Assembly: GCF_017876115.1 (NCBI RefSeq)
Contig: NZ_JAGINO010000009.1
Location: 149,258 to 213,257 of the forward strand
Reading direction: 5' to 3'
Source: Azospirillum picis
Lineage (GTDB): Bacteria > Pseudomonadota > Alphaproteobacteria > Azospirillales > Azospirillaceae
Length of the DNA: 64,000 bases
Made by a program: the position numbers and the translations under genes. Position 1 is the stretch's first letter. The number at the start of each line of letters is the position of its first letter. This document shows positions 58,580-64,000 of the stretch, piece after piece. Below the pieces are notes generated by a model. It made no database searches. It was not told the DNA's origin and saw only the letters and a list, made by a program, of their open reading frames with translations.

Positions 58580-59608
58580 ATGTCCAAGGATTACACCCCC
58601 ATCGCCAGGACGATGGAGTTCCCCCCCGCCACGCCGCAGCCCAACGTCTACCCGTTGTCCTGGGTATCGCAGACCAGGAAGCTGGAGGAGGTCTACGCGG
58701 CCGCCCAGCGCGAGACCTGGGATCCCGCGAAGCTGCCCTGGGACAGCTTCGATCCGTCGCGGTACCGCTGGGAGGAACGGGAGGCCATCGCCTACTGGTG
58801 GACGATCCTGTCGGTCTTCGACGCCTCCGCCCCGCCGGTCTTCGCCCATGCACTGATCAAGACCTACGAGGTGCATGAAGAGGATCCGGTCCGCCGCTGC
58901 TTCTTCTCCGTCACCCGCGACGAGCAGAACCACGAGCAGATGTGCGGACTGGCCATAACCAGGCTGCTGGAGGCCACCAGCCCGCTGACCCACGAGCCGA
59001 GGACGGAACTCGGCCGCCGCCTGCGGAGGAACGCCCACTGGCTCTACTACAACGGCGGGCGCTACTGGGACGGCTACAAGAAGGCGGTGCCGAAATACTC
59101 GCTGGCCGTCCTGTTCAGCTCCTTCCTGATGGGCGAGATCGCCGCGGCGACCATCTTCCACCAGATGGCCGCCGGCTGCACCGAGCCGGTGTTCAAGGAG
59201 GCGTTCCGCAACATCGGCCGCGACGAGGGCCGCCACATGGCGATCTGCCTGTCGCTGATGGAGCGCGACTACCCGCACCTCGCGGTGGAGGACCGGTCGA
59301 TCATCACCAAGCAGATCCGCGCCGGCTACCTGTTCCTGTCGGCCGTCCTGTTCGAGCCGCCGCCGCAGTTCTGGGACCTGCCGGAGGACTTCATCGCCAC
59401 CCAGCGCGAGGCGGAGGCGGTCGCGCGCAAGGCCGGCTTCCACATCCCCGACTACGAGGCGAAGAAGGAGAACTGGCGCAACGCCATGCTGAACCTGAAG
59501 GGCGTGCTCGACCGCTACGGCATCCCCTTCCCGGCGATCCCCGAAGTCGGGATCACCGGCGAGGAGGTCCGCGACGTCGACATGGACGAGATCATTCCCG
59601 TGTTCTGA
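58580..59608 (+). CDS. Ferritin-like diiron protein, probable oxygenase component
   Basis: A 342-residue soluble helical protein with two ExxH carboxylate-bridge motifs: E115-x2-H118 (RDEQNH) and E216-x2-H219 (RDEGRH). Two further carboxylates sit at the expected distances: Asp81 (34 before E115) and Glu186 (30 before E216). The pattern D-ExxH/E-ExxH and its spacing resemble class I ribonucleotide reductase R2-like diiron sites, but the length and the rest of the sequence do not match R2, BoxB, PaaA or AcsF as I know them. GGAGGAAA precedes the ATG. A 2Fe-2S reductase follows 125 bp later, as for diiron oxygenases. The substrate is unknown. Confidence 0.75.
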   Translation: MSKDYTPIARTMEFPPATPQPNVYPLSWVSQTRKLEEVYAAAQRETWDPAKLPWDSFDPSRYRWEEREAIAYWWTILSVFDASAPPVFAHALIKTYEVHEEDPVRRCFFSVTRDEQNHEQMCGLAITRLLEATSPLTHEPRTELGRRLRRNAHWLYYNGGRYWDGYKKAVPKYSLAVLFSSFLMGEIAAATIFHQMAAGCTEPVFKEAFRNIGRDEGRHMAICLSLMERDYPHLAVEDRSIITKQIRAGYLFLSAVLFEPPPQFWDLPEDFIATQREAEAVARKAGFHIPDYEAKKENWRNAMLNLKGVLDRYGIPFPAIPEVGITGEEVRDVDMDEIIPVF

Positions 59609-59646
59609 GGCACCGGCCCGGTTTCCCCCACCCGACCCCTCCCGCA

Positions 59647-59693
59647 CTTGCCCCTTCCCCCGCCCAGCGGGGGAGGGTCGGGGTGGGGGCAAG
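59647..59693. repeat. C-rich intergenic palindrome (REP-like), copy 4
   Basis: A compound inverted repeat: inner arms CCCTTCCCCCGC / GCGGGGGAGGG around a CCA loop, and outer arms CTTGCCCC (59647-59654) / GGGGCAAG (59686-59693). It begins 38 bp after the diiron gene stop and may stabilise that mRNA end. Confidence 0.75.
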
Positions 59694-59733
59694 CGCCTTC
59701 CGATAAAGCCACCTCCCATCAAGGATCCCGCCG

Positions 59734-60792
59734 GTGAGCCGCATCCGCCTCCATCCCTCCGGCCGCACGGTCGAGTGCCGTGACGGCGAGACCGTCCTGT
59801 CGGCGCTGGAGCAGGCCGGCTACGCCCTTCCAAACAACTGCCGCGCCGGCGCCTGCGGCGAGTGCAAGGTCAAGGTGCTCGCCGGGCAGTTCGACCAGGG
59901 CATGGTGCTGGACATGGCGCTGTCCCGGGCCGAGCGGAAGGACGGCTACGGCCTGATGTGCATGGCCAAGCCGATCTCGGACGAGCTGATGATCGAATAC
60001 GGCACCGCCGACGCCCAGCCCAAGCTGTTCCCGCCGCGCGAGACCGTCCCGTTCGTGGTCACCGACCGGATCCGGCGCACGCCCCGCATCGTGGAGCTGA
60101 GGCTGCGGCCGCTGGGACAGCCGCTGCGCTATTGGCCGGGCCAGTATGTGATGCTCGGCGACGCGCTGGCCGGCGCACCGCCGCGCTGCTACTCCATCGC
60201 CAACGCCCCGCGCCCGGACGGCGAGATCACGCTGCAGGTCACCCGGATCGACGGCGGACCGACCAGCGGCTGGATCCATGAACACCTGACGCCCGGCCGC
60301 GGGGTGACGCTGTCCGGACCCTATGGGACCTTCATCGGTGACCCGTCCGTCGACAGCCCGGTCCTGTGCATGGCCGCCGGCTCCGGCCTCGCCCCCATCC
60401 TGGCGTTGACCGAGGCGGCCCTGCGCCGCGGCTACCGGCCGCCGGTGACGCTGCTGGTCTCCGCCAGCACCAGGGCGGACGTCTATGAACAGGGGCTGCT
60501 GAGCTACTGGCAGGCGAAGTACCGCAACGTCGAGGTCAGGGTCACCCTGACCCGCGAGGACAGCCCGGATCATCTGAAGGGCCGCATCCCGGCCATACTG
60601 CCCGGAATCCTTCCCGACCTGTCCGGCCATGCCGTCTTCGCCGCCGGCAGCCCGGCCTTCGTCGCGGCCTGCGTCGCGGCCGCCCGTGCGCTGGGGGCGC
60701 GGGAGGACCGGATCCACAGCGAAGGCTACGTCTCTCAGCACATCCCCGAAGCCCCGCCGCCGGAGCGGCTGATGGCGGGCGCCCTGGGATAA
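59734..60792 (+). CDS. Ferredoxin-fused FAD/NAD(P)H oxidoreductase (oxygenase reductase)
   Basis: A 352-residue three-domain reductase. The N-terminal plant-type 2Fe-2S domain (about 1-90) has Cys ligands in NNCRAGACGECKV and GLMCMAK. The FAD domain (about 100-205) has PRCYSIANAP, and the NAD(P)-binding domain (about 210-350) has LCMAAGSGLAPILALTEAAL, with the cofactor-selectivity region near the C-terminal SEGYVSQHIP. This order (ferredoxin first) is that of BenC/phenol-hydroxylase-type class IB reductases. The GTG start is supported by AAGGAT. It should pass electrons from NAD(P)H to the diiron protein upstream. Confidence 0.9.
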   Translation: MSRIRLHPSGRTVECRDGETVLSALEQAGYALPNNCRAGACGECKVKVLAGQFDQGMVLDMALSRAERKDGYGLMCMAKPISDELMIEYGTADAQPKLFPPRETVPFVVTDRIRRTPRIVELRLRPLGQPLRYWPGQYVMLGDALAGAPPRCYSIANAPRPDGEITLQVTRIDGGPTSGWIHEHLTPGRGVTLSGPYGTFIGDPSVDSPVLCMAAGSGLAPILALTEAALRRGYRPPVTLLVSASTRADVYEQGLLSYWQAKYRNVEVRVTLTREDSPDHLKGRIPAILPGILPDLSGHAVFAAGSPAFVAACVAAARALGAREDRIHSEGYVSQHIPEAPPPERLMAGALG

Positions 60793-60931
60793 GGCGACCC
60801 ACGCCGGCAGCCTGGACAAGGCCGCAACCACCCGATGGCCCGCGTAGCGCGCCGCTCCTTGGCGGTCGCAACCAGGGAACGGGCCGTCTCCCCTGCCGCC
60901 GCCCGCCGGACCGGCGCTCCCGTTTCACCGG

Positions 60932-60953
60932 AAATTGTTGCAACCCGCAAATT
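60932..60953 (+). promoter_or_regulatory. Candidate MarR operator
   Basis: An AT-rich patch containing the perfect palindrome GTTGCAAC (60937-60944), followed by CCGCAAATT; the outer arms AATT are also inverted. It lies 50 bp before the chosen MarR start. Autoregulation is an inference. Confidence 0.4.
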
Positions 60954-61002
60954 CCCGGTCAGGATGGTGGCAGCCGCCACCCTGACCGGATGCCGTCCGC
61001 CG

Positions 61003-61557
61003 ATGCCGCCCGCCCGACGCTCCCGCGCCTCCTCGTCGACGCCCGCCCCGGCCGGACAGCCGGTGCTGCACCTGACGCGCTTCCTGCCCTACCGCCTGTC
61101 GGTGCTGGCCAATACGGTCAGCCACACCCTGGCCAAGCTGTATGAGAAGCGGTTCGGCATCACCATCCCGGAATGGCGCGTCATCGCCGTGCTCGGCGGC
61201 GGCGAGACGCTGAGCGCCGGGGAGATCGCCCAACGCACCGCGATGGACAAGGTGCAGGTCAGCCGCGCCATCAGCCGCATGCTCGACTCCGGCCTGATCC
61301 TGCGCGAGTCGGGCGATACCGACCGGCGCAAGGCCCTGCTGACCCTGACGCCGAAGGCGATGGAGATCTATGGCGAGATCGTGCCGCTGGCGCTGACCTA
61401 CCAGGCGGAGGTGACGGACGCCCTGTCGATCGAGGAACAGGCCCTGCTCGACCAGTTGCTGAGCAAGCTCCAGCTCCGCGCCGACCAGCTTGCGGCGGCG
61501 CGCGGTGCCGCCGGGACGCCGGCGGCGGGAACTGAAGGACGGCCGGCCGGGGAATAG
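61003..61557 (+). CDS. MarR-family transcriptional regulator
   Basis: A 184-residue regulator. The MarR winged helix spans about 30-145: YRLSVLANTVSHTLAKLYEKRFGITIPEWRVIAVLGGGETLSAGEIAQRTAMDKVQVSRAISRMLDSGLI, with recognition helix around AMDKVQVSRAI and wing RESGDTDRRKALLTLT. An alanine-rich tail follows. The frame is open back to 60835; I chose ATG 61003, and ATG 60964 is an alternative that would place the upstream palindrome closer. It follows the reductase gene and may respond to an aromatic ligand. Confidence 0.85.
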   Translation: MPPARRSRASSSTPAPAGQPVLHLTRFLPYRLSVLANTVSHTLAKLYEKRFGITIPEWRVIAVLGGGETLSAGEIAQRTAMDKVQVSRAISRMLDSGLILRESGDTDRRKALLTLTPKAMEIYGEIVPLALTYQAEVTDALSIEEQALLDQLLSKLQLRADQLAAARGAAGTPAAGTEGRPAGE

Positions 61558-61645
61558 GCGCGCGGGCGCCCCGCCGCCGGGCCGGAAGCAGGTTTCCCGA
61601 ACCCCGCCCGCGGACGGGCGGACCCGGAAAACCTGCAAAACCTGC

Positions 61646-62284
61646 TCAGGCGCCCTTCACCTTGTGCAGCGGCTGGCTGGTGCCGGCATCGACGCGGCTG
61701 CGGCCCGGCTCCTCCGCCTCCAGCGGCGCGCAGGCGACCATGGTGGCCAGCGAGCGGCGGGCGAGGCGCTGGTACTCCTCCGTCCCCTCGCTCTTCCAGG
61801 CGATCTCGTCGGGGCGCAGGTCGCGGACGACCTTGGCCGGCAGGCCGGCGGCCAGCGTGCGCGGCGGCACGACGAAGCCCGCCTTGACGAAGGCCATGGC
61901 GGCGACGATCGCTTCCTCGCCGATCTCCGCCCCGTCCATCACCACGACGTTCATCCCGACCAGCGCGTTGCGGCGGACGACGCAGCCGTGCAGGACGGCG
62001 CCATGGCCGACATGCCCGTCCTCCTCGACGATCGCGTCATGGCCGGGAAAGGCGTGCAGGGTGCAGTTGTCCTGCACGTTGCTGCCGCGCCGCAGGACGA
62101 TGCGGCCGAAATCGCCGCGCAAGCTGGCGCAGGGGCCGACATAGCATCCCGGCCCCACCACGACGTCGCCGATCAGCACCGCGGACGGATGCACGAAGGC
62201 GGTCGGGTCGATGACGGGAACCACGCCGTCGATGGCGTAGACGGTGGGACGCGGCAAGGCCGGTGCGGTTGGCGGCAAGGTCAT
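61646..62284 (-). CDS. PaaY-like hexapeptide protein (gamma-carbonic anhydrase fold)
   Basis: A 212-residue left-handed beta-helix protein: VIDPTAFVHPSAVLIGDVVVGPGCYVGPCASLRGDFGRIVLR, VQDNCTLHAFPGHDAIVEEDGHVGHGAVLHGCVVRRNALVGM. The conserved His residues of the gamma-class metal site are present (HAFPGH, HVGHG). The C-terminal helix and length (about 200) match PaaY/CaiE rather than the shorter YrdA. PaaY is a thioesterase that rescues CoA from dead-end phenylacetate intermediates. It is convergent with the MarR gene, and its partners paaA-K are not in the window. Confidence 0.88.
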   Translation of the reverse strand: MTLPPTAPALPRPTVYAIDGVVPVIDPTAFVHPSAVLIGDVVVGPGCYVGPCASLRGDFGRIVLRRGSNVQDNCTLHAFPGHDAIVEEDGHVGHGAVLHGCVVRRNALVGMNVVVMDGAEIGEEAIVAAMAFVKAGFVVPPRTLAAGLPAKVVRDLRPDEIAWKSEGTEEYQRLARRSLATMVACAPLEAEEPGRSRVDAGTSQPLHKVKGA

Positions 62285-62534
62285 GGACGGGCGTTCCCTG
62301 GAGTTGGTCCGGCGGCGGATTGATCCGCCTTTCCGGTGAGGCTACACCGCCGACGCGCCGTACGCGATACCGATCGTCCGCCCACGAAATCATATCTGTA
62401 TCGCTTCCGCCTCCGTCTCCGCCGCGCTGCGGCGTGCCGCCGCCCGGAGCCTCATCCCGTCACGCCCGCGCTGACGCGGCCCATGCCGATGGCGTAAGCT
62501 GTCGCATCGTTTCGCTTTGGAAGACGCGTCCACC

Positions 62535-63908
62535 ATGTCCATGCGCCGCCTTCTCTTCGTGGCCCTCCTGTTCCTCTGGCCCACCCCGGCACCGGCCGAG
62601 GGGCTGGTCCAGACGCCGCTGGCCATTCCGGCCCGCTTCCCCGACGGCGGCAAGGCATCGCTGGAAGCGATGCTGTTGCGCCCCGACGGTCCCGGCCCCT
62701 ACCCGGTCGCCATCCTCAGCCACGGTGCGCCGCGCGATCCGGCTGAACGGGCGGAGATGACGCCGTTGCGCTACGTGCAGCAGGCACGGGAATTCGCCCG
62801 GCGCGGCTGGGCGGTGCTGGCGGTGATGCGGCGCGGCTATGGCGGCTCCGACGGTCCCTATGCCGAAAGCAACGGCGGCTGCGACAATCCCGACTATCTG
62901 CATGCCGCCGTCCAGAGCCGCGAGGACCTGCGGCAGGCGGTGCAGTACATGGCCCGGCAGCCCTTCGCCGATGCCGGCCGGGTCATCGCGGTCGGGGTGT
63001 CGGCGGGCGGCTTCGCAAGCCTGGCGCTCGCCGCCGACCCGCCGCCGGGGCTGAAGGCGGTGGTCAGCTTCGCCGGCGGCCGCGGCTCGCGCGGCGACAA
63101 CGACGTCTGCAAGGAGGACCGGCTGGTCGCCGCCTTCGGCACGCTCGGCCGGACCTCCCGCCTGCCGACCCTGTGGATCTACGCCGAGAACGACCTGTTC
63201 TTCGGGCCGGGGCTGGCCCGCCGCTTCGTCGACGCCTACACCCGCGAGGGCGGCCGGGCGGAGTTCGTCGCCGCCCCCGCCAACGGCAAGGACGGCCATT
63301 TCTTCTTCAGCGCCGGCATCCCGCAATGGATCCCAGCGGTCGACGCCTTTCTGGCCAGGAACGGGCTGGTGCCGCGGGACGGCCTGATCGCGCTGTCCCT
63401 GCCGGCGCTGGAGCCGCCGTCCGAGCTGTCGGCCGCCAACCGCGCCAAGTTCCCGGCCTATGTCGAGGCCGGCGGCAACAAGGCCTTCGCGGTGGCCCCG
63501 GACGGCGCCTATGGCTGGAAGGCCGGCCTGCGCAGCACCGAGGACGCGCAGCGCAAGGCGCTCGATGCCTGCGCCAGCCACACCCGGCAGGCCTGCCGCA
63601 TCGCCTACGTCAACGACCGGCCGGCCGGCACGGCGGCAGCGCCTGCCGTGACGCCGCAGCGCCAGGGGGCGACCGTCGTCCGGATGGAGCCGCCGGCGGA
63701 ACTGTCGGCCGCCGGCCGCGGCAAGTTCGCCGCCTATGTCGAGGCGCCCGGCCACAAGGCCTTCGCGGTGTCGCCGGACGGCGCCTATGGCTGGAAGTCG
63801 GGCGTGGCGAGCGAGGACGCCGCGCGCCGGGCGGCGCTGGAGACCTGCGCCAAGTTCGCCAAGCAGGGCTGCCGGGTGGCGATCGTCGACGACCGGCCGG
63901 TGCGTTAG
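62535..63908 (+). CDS. Secreted alpha/beta hydrolase with two C-terminal repeat modules
   Basis: A 457-residue protein. The signal peptide (MSMRRLLFVALLFL, cleavage near APAEG) is followed by a dienelactone-hydrolase-like alpha/beta hydrolase (about 25-280) with HGAPRDPAERA, the nucleophile elbow GVSAGGFAS (Ser), an acid after NDLFFGPGLA and His in GKDGHFFF. The C-terminal part holds two tandem modules of about 70 residues, each with KFxAYVEA, GxKAFAVxPDGAYGWK, a Cys pair and a CRxAxVxDRP ending. Such DUF4189-like modules occur in secreted proteins. The substrate is unknown. Confidence 0.85.
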   Translation: MSMRRLLFVALLFLWPTPAPAEGLVQTPLAIPARFPDGGKASLEAMLLRPDGPGPYPVAILSHGAPRDPAERAEMTPLRYVQQAREFARRGWAVLAVMRRGYGGSDGPYAESNGGCDNPDYLHAAVQSREDLRQAVQYMARQPFADAGRVIAVGVSAGGFASLALAADPPPGLKAVVSFAGGRGSRGDNDVCKEDRLVAAFGTLGRTSRLPTLWIYAENDLFFGPGLARRFVDAYTREGGRAEFVAAPANGKDGHFFFSAGIPQWIPAVDAFLARNGLVPRDGLIALSLPALEPPSELSAANRAKFPAYVEAGGNKAFAVAPDGAYGWKAGLRSTEDAQRKALDACASHTRQACRIAYVNDRPAGTAAAPAVTPQRQGATVVRMEPPAELSAAGRGKFAAYVEAPGHKAFAVSPDGAYGWKSGVASEDAARRAALETCAKFAKQGCRVAIVDDRPVR

Positions 63909-64000
63909 TACTACAGCCGGCTTTTATCGATTTGTATGCGTCGTTTCCAATGCGATTGCTTTGCTCGCTGTTGATGATGTCTTCGCCAAAGTGACCAAGC
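63909..64000. other. Right window edge, lower-GC non-coding sequence
   Basis: After the hydrolase stop the base composition drops noticeably (CTTTTATCGATTTGTATGCG and onward). No ORF or hairpin is recognisable in the 92 bp that are visible. It may be the edge of a further insertion or a promoter region for a gene beyond the window. Confidence 0.4.

Noticed and set aside
58580..59608. Assignment of the diiron protein as PaaA, BoxB, AcsF or AurF
   Set aside because: Length and the sequences around both ExxH motifs do not match those families as I know them, so a specific function would be a guess.

Overview
The window is a very GC-rich chromosomal or chromid segment of an alphaproteobacterium, most likely Azospirillum or a close Rhodospirillales relative. 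Supporting signs are an ECF11-type RpoE/ChrR pair, the nitrogenase-protecting protein CowN beside a PAS-LytTR regulator, perfect CtrA boxes (TTAA-N7-TTAAC), many hybrid histidine kinases, and dense gene packing. I see no rRNA, tRNA, CRISPR array, transposase or integrase.

Layout. 0-5 kb: TerB-like protein, beta-hydroxyacid dehydrogenase, citramalate synthase, a YhhQ/VUT-type membrane protein, and rpoE-chrR. 5.4-13.3 kb (minus strand): an apparent operon of a hybrid histidine kinase, a GGDEF response regulator, a divergent MoeA paralogue and a MoeA fused to a periplasmic-binding-protein-like domain. 13.6-19.7 kb: a sugar dehydrogenase, cowN with a probable CO-sensing RcoM-type regulator, trmJ, lpxD, a cupin and an OmpA-like protein. 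19.7-31.2 kb: an orphan TRAP binding protein, acs, EVE, YciI, exonuclease, Nudix and methyltransferase genes, and acnA. 31.3-32.5 kb: a lower-GC nucleotidyltransferase gene preceded by two long related palindromes, the best candidate for recent acquisition. 32.5-51 kb: two more hybrid kinases, an amidoligase/peptidase C26 pair, a phospholipase D, OmpA/DUF4398 lipoproteins, DedA, NnrU, CBS, a double cold-shock protein and a DMT transporter.

51-62.3 kb looks like an aromatic-acid locus: maleylacetoacetate isomerase-like GST, a complete livJHMGF-type ABC transporter, a PaaX-family repressor, a BLUF photoreceptor, a ferritin-like diiron protein, its probable 2Fe-2S/FAD reductase, a MarR regulator and a PaaY-like protein. 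The promoter of the transporter and the promoter of the diiron gene both carry inverted TGAYAC half-sites spaced 27-28 bp. This matches the geometry I recall for PaaX operators, so the two units are probably one regulon. A perfect FNR-type box also lies upstream of the diiron gene. This locus, and the cowN/RcoM unit with its 20-bp-phased repeats, are the most interesting parts of the window.

Dispersed features include at least four C-rich palindromes lying just after stop codons, several strong hairpin terminators, and two small tandem repeats.
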